50,585 bases of DNA, taken from positions 1-50,585 of the forward strand of contig CALGKJ010000003.1 of the NCBI GenBank assembly GCA_937930535.1. The letters run 5' to 3'. Position 1 is the first letter of the stretch. Each line of letters starts with the position of its first letter. The notes beneath the pieces were generated by a model, which saw nothing but the letters and a program-made list of their open reading frames with translations, searched no databases and had not been told where the DNA came from. This DNA is from an uncultured Clostridia bacterium (GTDB lineage: Bacteria > Bacillota > Clostridia > Lutisporales > Lutisporaceae). The position numbers and the translations under genes are program-made. Below are positions 26,222-34,807 of this stretch, piece by piece.

Positions 26222-27652
26222 GTGAAGGTACTTTTAATTGCATCGGAAGTCCATCCATTTATTAATACTGGAAGCCTTGGCGATGTTGTCTTTTCACTTT
26301 CTAAAGAGCTTAGAAGGCTTGGCATAGATGTAAGAGTTATGATACCAAAATATGGTGATATCCCTAAATTCTTTAGAGATAAAATGACGTGTATAAATAT
26401 TTTTAACGTTCCTGTAGGCTGGAGAAACCAGTACTGCGGCTTGGAAGAGCTTAAGTATGAGGGTGCACCCTTCTACTTTATAGACAATGAGTATTACTTT
26501 AAAAGACAAGGTATATATGGTTTCTATGATGAAGCAGAAAGATACGCTTTTTTTAATAGAGCAGCACTGGAATCTATCCGCTATCTGGATTTTACTCCTG
26601 ACATTATACACTGCAATGACTGGCAGACAGGAATGCTCAGTGTACTATTAAAGGAGCACTATCAAAATGAGCCTGAATATAAGGAAATGAAAACAGTATT
26701 CACTATTCATGATCTAAAGCATCAAGGAGTATTTCCCAAAGAAATATTAGGAGAGCTTTTGAATTTGGGTAACGAATATTTCCGCAGTGATGCTGTTGAA
26801 TTTTACGGCGGTGTAAGCTTTGTGAAGGGTGGACTGGTATTCTCGGATTCCATAACTACCTTAAGCAGCACCTATGCAGATGAAATACAAACGCCATTTT
26901 TCGGAGAAAGACTAGATGATATTTTTAGAAAGAAAAGAAGAAGCTTGTATGGAATAGTTAATGGCATAGATTATACCGCTTATGACCCTGGAACGGATAG
27001 AAGCATCTATACCAACTATACAGTAGATACTTTAGAAAATAAGTCTGAAAACAAGGTAAAGCTTCAGGAAGTACTAGGACTGAAGGTTGATGCTGAAATA
27101 CCAATGCTGGCACTGGTGTCTGAGCTTACTATGCAAAAGGGTATTGATCTGCTGGCATATATTTTGGAAGACCTTTTAAATATGGACATACAGATGGTAG
27201 TCTTAGGCAAAGGTGAGCATCAGTATGAAAACTTATTTATGGAATATGCAAAAAGATATCCAAAGAAGCTGTCTGTCAGCCTTGTGGAGGATGATTTTCT
27301 TGCCAGAAGAATATTCGCCGCCTCAGACATATGCCTTAAGCCATCCCTTTTTGAGCCTTGCGGAACAGGGCAGTTAATGGGAATGAGATATGGATGTCTA
27401 CCCATAATAAGAGAGACCGGTGGGCTGAAGGATACTGTAAAGCCATATAATGAGTATACAGGCGAAGGCTGCGGATTCAGCTTTACCCATTATAATGCGC
27501 ATGACCTGTTATATACTATAAAGAGAGCCTTGGATGTTTATAAGGACAAAACAATCTGGAACAACATAGTAAAAAATGCCATGCTGCAGGATTACAGTTG
27601 GCGCAGCACTGCTTTGAAATATAAGCGTGTATACCAGGAATTGACATTGTAA
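26222..27652 (+). CDS. glgA: Glycogen synthase with altered active-site residues
   Basis: A 476-residue GT5 glycogen synthase-type protein; elongates alpha-1,4-glucan from ADP-glucose in E. coli GlgA. GTG start behind AAGGAGTGG. Landmarks are KVLLIASEVHPFINTGSLGD at the N-terminus, HCNDWQTGML, FTIHDLKHQG, NGIDYTAYDP, and SLFEPCGTGQLMGMRYG. Two positions that are nearly invariant in GlgA differ: the Lys of KTGGL is Asn (INTGSL), and the Arg of SRLTxQKG is Glu (SELTMQKG), although the Lys of QKG is present. Either specificity has drifted or activity is low. It lies between glgD and glgP (55-nt gap). Confidence 0.9.
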   Translation: MKVLLIASEVHPFINTGSLGDVVFSLSKELRRLGIDVRVMIPKYGDIPKFFRDKMTCINIFNVPVGWRNQYCGLEELKYEGAPFYFIDNEYYFKRQGIYGFYDEAERYAFFNRAALESIRYLDFTPDIIHCNDWQTGMLSVLLKEHYQNEPEYKEMKTVFTIHDLKHQGVFPKEILGELLNLGNEYFRSDAVEFYGGVSFVKGGLVFSDSITTLSSTYADEIQTPFFGERLDDIFRKKRRSLYGIVNGIDYTAYDPGTDRSIYTNYTVDTLENKSENKVKLQEVLGLKVDAEIPMLALVSELTMQKGIDLLAYILEDLLNMDIQMVVLGKGEHQYENLFMEYAKRYPKKLSVSLVEDDFLARRIFAASDICLKPSLFEPCGTGQLMGMRYGCLPIIRETGGLKDTVKPYNEYTGEGCGFSFTHYNAHDLLYTIKRALDVYKDKTIWNNIVKNAMLQDYSWRSTALKYKRVYQELTL

Positions 27653-27707
27653 CAGTGTGCTGTTTCAAATATTATGAATCAAAGTTAGAGGAAAATCGGA
27701 GGAGAAA

Positions 27708-30173
27708 ATGGATATAAGTAAAGAAAAGTTCAAAGAGGATTTTATTAATAAATTAACAACGATGCATGCGAAAAGTCTGGAACAAGCATCAATTTTAGAT
27801 AAGTATTCAGCTCTTGGAAGCTTGATAAGAGACTATGTAGCGGAAAAGTGGGTAAAAACCAATCATAAATATTACGAACAAGGCGAAAAACAGGTATACT
27901 ACTTTTCAATAGAATTTTTACTAGGAAGACTGCTAGGCAACAATCTGGTTAGTATAGGACTTGAAGAGCTTTGCGAAGAAGCACTAAAGGAGCTTGGCAT
28001 AACTCTAAAAGAGCTAAAATCAGTAGAACCGGATGCAGGACTAGGAAATGGCGGTTTGGGAAGACTTGCTGCCTGCTTTTTGGACTCAATGGCATCTCAA
28101 GGCATACCTGGTCATGGCTGCGGCATAAGATATAAATATGGCTTGTTTGAACAGAAAATAGTTAACGGCTATCAGGTAGAGCTTCCAGAAAACTGGCTGA
28201 GGGAAGGCAATGTTTGGGAAATAAGAAGAAGCGACAAGGCTGTTGAAGTAAAATTCGGCGGCAATGTATGGACAGAGCAGAAGGATGGAAGCTTAGTATT
28301 TCATCATGATAACTATGAGCCTGTTTTAGCAGTACCATATGATACGCCAATAATAGGCTATAAAAATAACACCGTAAATACTTTAAGGCTGTGGAGTGCG
28401 GAAACTCCAGTCAAGGATTTTGACTTATCCTCCTTTAGCAGAGGAGATTATCTAAAAGCAGTAGAGCAAAAGTATTCCGTAGAGTCCATATCCCAAGTGC
28501 TGTATCCTGATGACAGCTATCACGAAGGAAGAGTATTAAGACTCAAACAGCAGTATTTCTTTGTATCTGCTGGTATTCAAAGTATCGTAAGAAACTTTAA
28601 GGCAGCAGGGCATAATATACATGACTTTGATGAAAAGGTGGCTATTCATATAAATGATACCCATCCAGCAGTTGCCGTGCCTGAGCTTATGCGTATACTT
28701 ATGGATGTTGAAGGCTTAGATTGGGACGAAGCTTGGAGAATAACCACCAATACTATATCCTATACCAACCATACAATTATGGCGGAAGCTCTGGAAAAAT
28801 GGCCTATAGATATGTTTAAGGGATTGCTTCCAAGAATATTCTTGATTGTAGAGGAAATCAACGAGAGATTCTGCAAGGAGCTTTGGAATAGATACAACGG
28901 CGATTGGGATCGTATAGGTAAAATGGCTATTATTGGAGATGGATATGTAAGGATGGCGCATCTGGCTATTGTAGGCAGCCACAGCGTAAACGGAGTAGCA
29001 AAGATACACACTGAAATATTAAAGAAACAGGAGCTGGCAGATTTTTATAACTTCCAGCCCTATAAGTTTAATAATAAGACCAACGGTATAACTCATAGAA
29101 GATGGCTCAGAAAGGCAAATCCGAAGCTGAGCCAGTTGGTAAAGGCAACAATAGGACCAGAGTGGATAAGACATCCTACCGAGCTTATTCGACTTCTGAA
29201 ATATGCCGATGATCCAGTGTTTCAAGAAAAAGTGCATCAAATAAAGCATGAAAACAAACAGCATCTGTCAGCAATAATTAAGGATAAGTACGACATAAAT
29301 ATTGACCCCAACTCCATATTTGATGTGCATATAAAAAGGCTTCATGCATACAAAAGACAAATACTGAATGTACTAAATATAATGAACTTATATAACAGAT
29401 TATTGGATAATCCTGATTTGGATATAGTTCCTCGTACCTTTATATTTGGCGCAAAGGCTGCACCGGGCTATTATCTTGCCAAGCAGACAATAAAGCTTAT
29501 CAATACACTGGCTCATAAAATAAATAACGATAAGAGAATAAAGGATAAGATCAAGGTAGTATTTATGGAGGACTATAAGGTATCTCTGGCAGAAAGAATA
29601 ATTCCTGCTGCTGACGTAAGCGAGCAGATATCAACCACTACAAAGGAAGCATCCGGCACAGGAAACATGAAGCTTATGATGAATGGTGCAATAACTATTG
29701 CAACCTTGGACGGGGCGAATATTGAAATAAGAGATGAGGTAGGAGACGACAACATTGTAATATTCGGATTAACCGAAATGGAGGTTATAGACTATTATAG
29801 GCATGGAGGCTACAACTCTGTGGATCTGTATAAGAATGACCCAAGGCTTACCCGAATATTGGATCAACTGCTTAACGGCTTCCTATTAGATAATAATGTT
29901 GAATTCTTAAGCATCTATAATGCGCTATTACTACATAATGATGAGTATTTCGTGCTTAAGGACTTTGATTCATATGTTAAAGCTCAGAATAATATTGACC
30001 AGTTATATAGAGATAAACAGAAATGGATGAGAATGGCGATACACAATATAGCTCACTCAGGTATATTCTCAAGTGACAGAACCATAATGGAATACGCATC
30101 TGGAATCTGGGGCGTCAGAAATGTTCCAGTAGATAAGTATAATGTGAGGATTGAGAAGGCGAGAGTAGAGTAA
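27708..30173 (+). CDS. glgP: Glycogen phosphorylase
   Basis: An 821-residue GT35 enzyme that releases glucose-1-phosphate from glycogen. The pyridoxal-phosphate Lys655 lies in EASGTGNMKLMMNG. Other blocks are FSIEFLLGRLLGNNL, GLGNGGLGRLAACFLDSMAS, NDTHPAVAVPELMR and HIKRLHAYKRQ. Length is typical (about 800-830). CGGAGGAGAAA precedes the ATG. A clear terminator lies downstream, so expression of the following genes needs read-through or a separate promoter. Confidence 0.97.
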   Translation: MDISKEKFKEDFINKLTTMHAKSLEQASILDKYSALGSLIRDYVAEKWVKTNHKYYEQGEKQVYYFSIEFLLGRLLGNNLVSIGLEELCEEALKELGITLKELKSVEPDAGLGNGGLGRLAACFLDSMASQGIPGHGCGIRYKYGLFEQKIVNGYQVELPENWLREGNVWEIRRSDKAVEVKFGGNVWTEQKDGSLVFHHDNYEPVLAVPYDTPIIGYKNNTVNTLRLWSAETPVKDFDLSSFSRGDYLKAVEQKYSVESISQVLYPDDSYHEGRVLRLKQQYFFVSAGIQSIVRNFKAAGHNIHDFDEKVAIHINDTHPAVAVPELMRILMDVEGLDWDEAWRITTNTISYTNHTIMAEALEKWPIDMFKGLLPRIFLIVEEINERFCKELWNRYNGDWDRIGKMAIIGDGYVRMAHLAIVGSHSVNGVAKIHTEILKKQELADFYNFQPYKFNNKTNGITHRRWLRKANPKLSQLVKATIGPEWIRHPTELIRLLKYADDPVFQEKVHQIKHENKQHLSAIIKDKYDINIDPNSIFDVHIKRLHAYKRQILNVLNIMNLYNRLLDNPDLDIVPRTFIFGAKAAPGYYLAKQTIKLINTLAHKINNDKRIKDKIKVVFMEDYKVSLAERIIPAADVSEQISTTTKEASGTGNMKLMMNGAITIATLDGANIEIRDEVGDDNIVIFGLTEMEVIDYYRHGGYNSVDLYKNDPRLTRILDQLLNGFLLDNNVEFLSIYNALLLHNDEYFVLKDFDSYVKAQNNIDQLYRDKQKWMRMAIHNIAHSGIFSSDRTIMEYASGIWGVRNVPVDKYNVRIEKARVE

Positions 30174-30215
30174 GTGTCAAAGTAAAAATCATTAAACTGT
30201 CATAAGCATGTTTAG

Positions 30216-30253
30216 AGTGAATGTGTATCTCTTGGATATACATTCACTTTTTA
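30216..30253 (+). terminator. Intrinsic terminator after glgP
   Basis: AGTGAATGTGTATC pairs with GATATACATTCACT (14 bp, one G-T) around a short loop, followed by TTTTT. Confidence 0.85.
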
Positions 30254-30324
30254 ATAAAGCTGCAATTTATTGCACTAAAAATATATACTGCATATATCAA
30301 TATAAGGAAGCAGGTGAAGTTGTT

Positions 30325-32301
30325 TTGAGTCAGAATTTTATTATTCACAATTCACATGATGTTAAATATAGAGAGCCCTTTGGGGCAGTATCCTGCGGAG
30401 CGGATGTAACTCTTAGAGTAGAAGCCAACACCAGATTAACCATAAATTCTGCCAAGCTGGTACTAATAGAGGATAATGGTGCTGAAAGACATATAGATAT
30501 GCAGCTGGAGCAGCAGCAAGATGAAAAGCATTTATATGTAACAAGACAAACTGTGTTACAAGAACCGGGACTTTTATGGTACTATTTTAAACTTAATATC
30601 GACGGTGTTGACTATTTTTATGGCAACAACAGCAATGCCTATGGAGGTATAGGGCATATAGCTCACCACATACCTGTTTATTACCAGATTACGGTATTTG
30701 AGAAAGCTGCAAAAGTTCCATCGTGGTACAAGGATGCCGTTATTTATCAGATCTTTGTTGATAGATTTTTCAATGGCAATGAGGATGGAAAAATATTAAA
30801 TCTAAGAAACAACAGCTTTTTATATTCAAGCTGGGAGGATACTCCCTGCTATATTAAGGATCGTGATACGGGTGAGATACTCAAGTGGGACTTTTTCGGC
30901 GGTAATTTGCTTGGTGTAATCAAAAAGCTGGATTATCTAAAGGATTTAGGAATTAATACTATTTATCTTAACCCTGTATTTGATTCCCCAAGCAGCCATA
31001 AATATGATACATCTGATTATAAGAGCATAGACAAAATGTTTGGAGACAATGAAATATTCAGAAGGCTTTGTGAAGAAGCCAAGGCAAAGGGTATGTCCAT
31101 AATACTCGATGGTGTTTTCAGTCATACCGGCAGTGACAGCATATACTTTAACCGATACGGCAGCTACAATACGCTGGGTGCATATCAATCCAAGGAATCA
31201 CCTTATTACTCATGGTATAGATTCCACGATCATCCGCATTCCTACGAATGCTGGTGGGGTATTGATAACATGCCCAATATAAATGAAATGAATCCAGACT
31301 ATAGACGTTATATTATTAGCGATGAAGATAGTGTAATAAAGTACTGGATAAAGCAGGGAATCAAGGGCTGGAGACTTGATGTAGCTGACGAGCTGCCGGA
31401 TGAATTTATCAAGGAGCTTAAGGCTGCTATGCAGCAGCAGGATCCTGAATCAATACTTATAGGTGAGGTATGGGAGGATGCATCCAACAAAATCAGCTAT
31501 GGCAGCAGAAGAAGATACCTGTTGGGAGAAGAGCTGGACTCAGTAATGAACTATCCCTTTAGAAGCATTATGATGGATTATATACTAAGCTGGAAAAGTG
31601 CTGAACAAGCCAATGCAGCAATGATGAGCCTAAAGGAAAACTATCCTCCTCACAATTTCTATGCAAATATGAATCTAATAGGAACCCATGATGTACCTAG
31701 GATACTAACAATATTGGGAGAAGCACCTGCTGAGGAAGCCTTAAGCTACAAGCAAAAATCCGAGTATAAGCTGGATGATGAAAAAAGGCGGCTTGCAATA
31801 TCAAGGCTTAAGCTTATGTCGCTGATACAGATGACCTTCCCGGGCGTACCATCAATATACTATGGAGACGAAGCGGGAGTAGAGGGACATAGAGATCCCC
31901 TGAACCGCAAAACATATCCCTGGGGAAAGGAAGATACTGAGCTTTTGGAGTGGTATAAAAAGCTTATAGCTGCAAGGCATAAATATAGCTGCTTAAGCAC
32001 AGGAGATTTTATACCATTATACGCAAGAGATACTGTTTATGCCTATTTGAGAATAATAAACAACGAAAAGGACGCTTTCGGCGAATACAGAAAAAATAGT
32101 ACAGCAGTCGTTATATTAAATAGAAGTAAGCATGATAATGAAAAAATTGAGATAAATCTGAAGCCTTGGCTGGACAGCGGCTGTTTAATAGATATCCTTT
32201 CCAATAATGAATATTTACTAAAAGAGGGTATACTCAACATAGAGCTAAAGCCCTTAGAAGGTAAAATATTTATATGTAAAGGCAGTACACATAATGAATA
32301 G
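30325..32301 (+). CDS. GH13 alpha-amylase/neopullulanase-type glycosidase
   Basis: 658 residues from TTG 30325, which has AGGTGA at 8-nt spacing. The frame opens at ATG 30208, but that codon lies just before the glgP terminator stem and its sequence would be translated through the hairpin. An N-terminal beta domain (about 1-125) leads to VIYQIFVDRFFNGN and the barrel: TIYLNPVFDSPSSHKYDTSD, ILDGVFSHTG, GWRLDVADEL (nucleophile Asp), LIGEVWED (Glu) and LIGTHDVPRI (Asp). It is cytosolic (no signal peptide) and placed with glycogen genes, so it probably trims glycogen or maltodextrins. It overlaps the methyltransferase gene by 8 nt. Confidence 0.93.
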   Translation: MSQNFIIHNSHDVKYREPFGAVSCGADVTLRVEANTRLTINSAKLVLIEDNGAERHIDMQLEQQQDEKHLYVTRQTVLQEPGLLWYYFKLNIDGVDYFYGNNSNAYGGIGHIAHHIPVYYQITVFEKAAKVPSWYKDAVIYQIFVDRFFNGNEDGKILNLRNNSFLYSSWEDTPCYIKDRDTGEILKWDFFGGNLLGVIKKLDYLKDLGINTIYLNPVFDSPSSHKYDTSDYKSIDKMFGDNEIFRRLCEEAKAKGMSIILDGVFSHTGSDSIYFNRYGSYNTLGAYQSKESPYYSWYRFHDHPHSYECWWGIDNMPNINEMNPDYRRYIISDEDSVIKYWIKQGIKGWRLDVADELPDEFIKELKAAMQQQDPESILIGEVWEDASNKISYGSRRRYLLGEELDSVMNYPFRSIMMDYILSWKSAEQANAAMMSLKENYPPHNFYANMNLIGTHDVPRILTILGEAPAEEALSYKQKSEYKLDDEKRRLAISRLKLMSLIQMTFPGVPSIYYGDEAGVEGHRDPLNRKTYPWGKEDTELLEWYKKLIAARHKYSCLSTGDFIPLYARDTVYAYLRIINNEKDAFGEYRKNSTAVVILNRSKHDNEKIEINLKPWLDSGCLIDILSNNEYLLKEGILNIELKPLEGKIFICKGSTHNE

Positions 32302-34060
32302 ACACGAAAACCTATACAACCAAGGCAAAACCTTTGAGCAAAATATGGAGACAGTAGAACGTAAGGCTAAAGGGGTGTTCTATACCCCTCTGCCAATAGT
32401 AGAATACATGGTGGAATATGCTTTAAGCAATGTTAAGCTTTGGGACAACCCCTACATTAAAATACTTGACCCAGCCTGCGGTGCTGGATATTTTCTGCTT
32501 AAGGCAATAGAAGTACTGGAAAGAAAATTCAACAATAGTATATCTGAAATTATTGCTTATAGTATAGAACTAACAGATATCTTACAGCAAGGTAACATAA
32601 GGAAATTTATTGCTGAAAATATCATTTGGGGTGCTGACATTGACCCGGAGGCTGTTGAGATTGCAAAAAGCTCTATAAATGAGTTTGTCGGAGAGGAATG
32701 CAGTCTTAACATTATCTGCTGTGACAGCCTTACAAGCGGTGAGGTATGCCTGCTGGATGCGTCTATGGAAAATACCAAGCTTTATCAGCTATGGCATCAG
32801 CAATACAGCTACATACTCGGAAACCCTCCTTATATAGGACATAAGAAAGTGGATAACAGCTATAAAAAAATACTGCATAGGCTTTATAAAGAAGTGTACA
32901 GAGACAAATCTGACATACTATACTGCTTTATTAAAAAAAGCATAGATTTACTTGAAACACAAGGAGTAATGTCATTTATCTGCTCCAGATATTTTATGGA
33001 AGGACCTTCTGCGGAGTATTTGAGAAGGTATATTACAGATAGCTGTGATATAACAGAAATAGTTGATTTTCAAGGCTGTGAAGTATTTGAGGATGCTGGT
33101 GTAGCGGCTTGCATAATAACACTAAAGAAGCAAATCACAGATGCAGCCACCGATATAACAAAGGTCTGTAAATATAATCCTAGGGAAAAAATAAAGCAGC
33201 AGCAGGCTGAGAACTTTAAAATAAATAGAGAAATGCTGAAATCTGACGGCTGGCTTTTGATAGCTCCTGAACAGTATGAGCTTTACAAAATTATTGATGC
33301 CAAGGGGACACATCAGCTCCTGCAATTGATGGACAGCTATCAAGGAATAATTACCGGCTGTGATAAAGCATTTGTTGTGACAGCGGAGGATATAGAAAAG
33401 CACAGCTTGGAAAAAGAACTATTGAAGCCTTGGATTAAAAACAAAAATATATCCCCCAATATGATTGAACCTGCAAAGCAATATCTGATATACGCCGACT
33501 ATATCAATAACGAAGAACAATATCCCAATGCTGTTAGACATATAGCTCAGTACAAAAACAAGCTGATACAGAGAAGGGAATGTATAAAAGGAATAAGAGA
33601 ATGGTATAAGCTGCAATGGGGAAGGCAATGTGAAAGCTTTGACAGCAAAAAAATTGTCTATCCATATAAGTCTTCAAGTAGTCGTTTTGCGGTTGATAGG
33701 GAAGGATATTATTGCAGTGCGGATGTATACAGCCTTATTATAAAAAAGCAATATGCGGCTCAATTTAGCTATGAATATATAGCAGCAATACTAAACAGCA
33801 GTGTTATGGAATTTTATTTTAAGTGCTTTGCCAAAAAGCTTAGTGATAAGCTGTATGACTACTATCCAAATACAGTTTTAAAAATTAAAATTATTGGAGA
33901 TATTATTAATCAGGAATTATTACTATTATCTGAGAAAATAAAAAAATGCAAAAACAAGGAAGAAATTTATAGTATTTCATCAGCTATAGATAGGGAACTA
34001 TATAAAATGTATGGACTAAATGAAAGACAGATTGCAATTTTAGAAAACAGCTTAAAATGA
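32294..34060 (+). CDS. camA: Orphan N6-adenine DNA methyltransferase, CamA-like
   Basis: 588 residues. Motif I is LDPACGAGYF (Asp59) and motif IV NPPYIGHKK (Asn177), the gamma-class N6-adenine arrangement. The C-terminal half is a target-recognition region with YQGIITGCDKAF, KPWIKNKNI, RRECIKGIREWYKLQWGR, KKIVYPYKSSSSRFAVD, CSADVYSLIIKKQY and FSYEYIAAILNSSV. These blocks match, from memory, the order and wording of CamA of C. difficile, which methylates CAAAAA and affects sporulation. No restriction enzyme or specificity subunit is nearby. It overlaps the upstream amylase gene by 8 nt and has prsW 25 nt downstream, so it is embedded in a chromosomal operon and not a mobile RM cassette. The symbol rests on recalled similarity. 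Confidence 0.85.
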   Translation: MNRHENLYNQGKTFEQNMETVERKAKGVFYTPLPIVEYMVEYALSNVKLWDNPYIKILDPACGAGYFLLKAIEVLERKFNNSISEIIAYSIELTDILQQGNIRKFIAENIIWGADIDPEAVEIAKSSINEFVGEECSLNIICCDSLTSGEVCLLDASMENTKLYQLWHQQYSYILGNPPYIGHKKVDNSYKKILHRLYKEVYRDKSDILYCFIKKSIDLLETQGVMSFICSRYFMEGPSAEYLRRYITDSCDITEIVDFQGCEVFEDAGVAACIITLKKQITDAATDITKVCKYNPREKIKQQQAENFKINREMLKSDGWLLIAPEQYELYKIIDAKGTHQLLQLMDSYQGIITGCDKAFVVTAEDIEKHSLEKELLKPWIKNKNISPNMIEPAKQYLIYADYINNEEQYPNAVRHIAQYKNKLIQRRECIKGIREWYKLQWGRQCESFDSKKIVYPYKSSSSRFAVDREGYYCSADVYSLIIKKQYAAQFSYEYIAAILNSSVMEFYFKCFAKKLSDKLYDYYPNTVLKIKIIGDIINQELLLLSEKIKKCKNKEEIYSISSAIDRELYKMYGLNERQIAILENSLK

Positions 34061-34085
34061 ATAGAAAACAGGATGTGAGTATCTT

Positions 34086-34769
34086 ATGCTTTTAGTAACA
34101 GCGGCTGTAGCACCATCCATTGCATTATTGTATTATTTCTATATGCGTGATAAATACGAAAAGGAGCCGGGCGGTGTGCTGATAAAAGCCTTTCTGCTGG
34201 GTGTAATAATAATACTGCCTGTGCTTTTTGCTGAAATGAAGCTGAATATATTTGATACATCAGAAAGAAATTTAGTGACAGCCGGTTATACAGCTTTTGT
34301 AGTAGCCGGACTGGTAGAAGAGGCTTTTAAGTACTTGGCTTTCTTGCTTGTCATTTGGAAAAACAGAGAGTTTGACGAGATGTACGATGGAATAGTATAT
34401 TGTGTTTTTATCTCTCTTGGCTTTGCAACTGTAGAAAATGTCGCTTATGTTTTTTCAAGAGGAGGATTAAACACAGCTTTAATAAGAGCCTTTAGCGCTG
34501 TTCCTGCTCATGCTCTGTTTGGAGCTTCCATGGGATATTATTTAGGCGTGGCAAAATTTGTTTCAAAGGACAAAAGGCTGAAATATATGCTGTCAGGTCT
34601 TTTAGTTCCCGTTTTGCTGCATGGAATCTATGATTTTATACTTTTATCCCAACGCTTTATGCTTTTTATACTCTTCATACCATACATGCTATATCTTTGG
34701 AGAATGGCACTTAAGAATGTAGATAAGCTTGTTGAGGTATCACCATATAAGCCAATAAGAAAAAAATAA
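34086..34769 (+). CDS. prsW: PrsW-family intramembrane protease
   Basis: A 227-residue polytopic membrane protein. The glutamate motif VEEAFKYLAF near residue 80 (EExxK), followed by the downstream FATVENVAY (E) and conserved His motifs (AHALFGASMG, LLHGIYDF), identify PrsW. About seven transmembrane helices are visible. In Bacillus, PrsW makes the first cut in the anti-sigma factor RsiW; in C. difficile it acts on RsiT. No sigma/anti-sigma pair lies next to it here. AGGATGTGAG precedes the ATG. It follows the methyltransferase by 25 nt and is the last gene of the run. Confidence 0.92.
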   Translation: MLLVTAAVAPSIALLYYFYMRDKYEKEPGGVLIKAFLLGVIIILPVLFAEMKLNIFDTSERNLVTAGYTAFVVAGLVEEAFKYLAFLLVIWKNREFDEMYDGIVYCVFISLGFATVENVAYVFSRGGLNTALIRAFSAVPAHALFGASMGYYLGVAKFVSKDKRLKYMLSGLLVPVLLHGIYDFILLSQRFMLFILFIPYMLYLWRMALKNVDKLVEVSPYKPIRKK

Positions 34770-34771
34770 AT

Positions 34772-34807
34772 AAGAAATGGGATCTAATGAGATACCATTT
34801 CTTTTCT
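34772..34807. terminator. Terminator between convergent prsW and DUF2229 gene
   Basis: AAGAAATGG pairs with CCATTTCTT across GGATCTAATGAGATA, followed by TTCTTTT on the plus strand; A-rich sequence upstream could serve the minus strand. The stop of the minus-strand gene lies in the loop. Confidence 0.65.

Noticed and set aside
30208-30324. 39-residue N-terminal extension of the GH13 amylase
   Set aside because: It would be translated through the glgP terminator hairpin; TTG 30325 has a ribosome binding site and fits the family start.
32294-34060. Reading the methyltransferase as part of a restriction-modification system
   Set aside because: No endonuclease, specificity subunit or second methyltransferase lies within 10 kb, and the gene overlaps an operon of glycogen genes.
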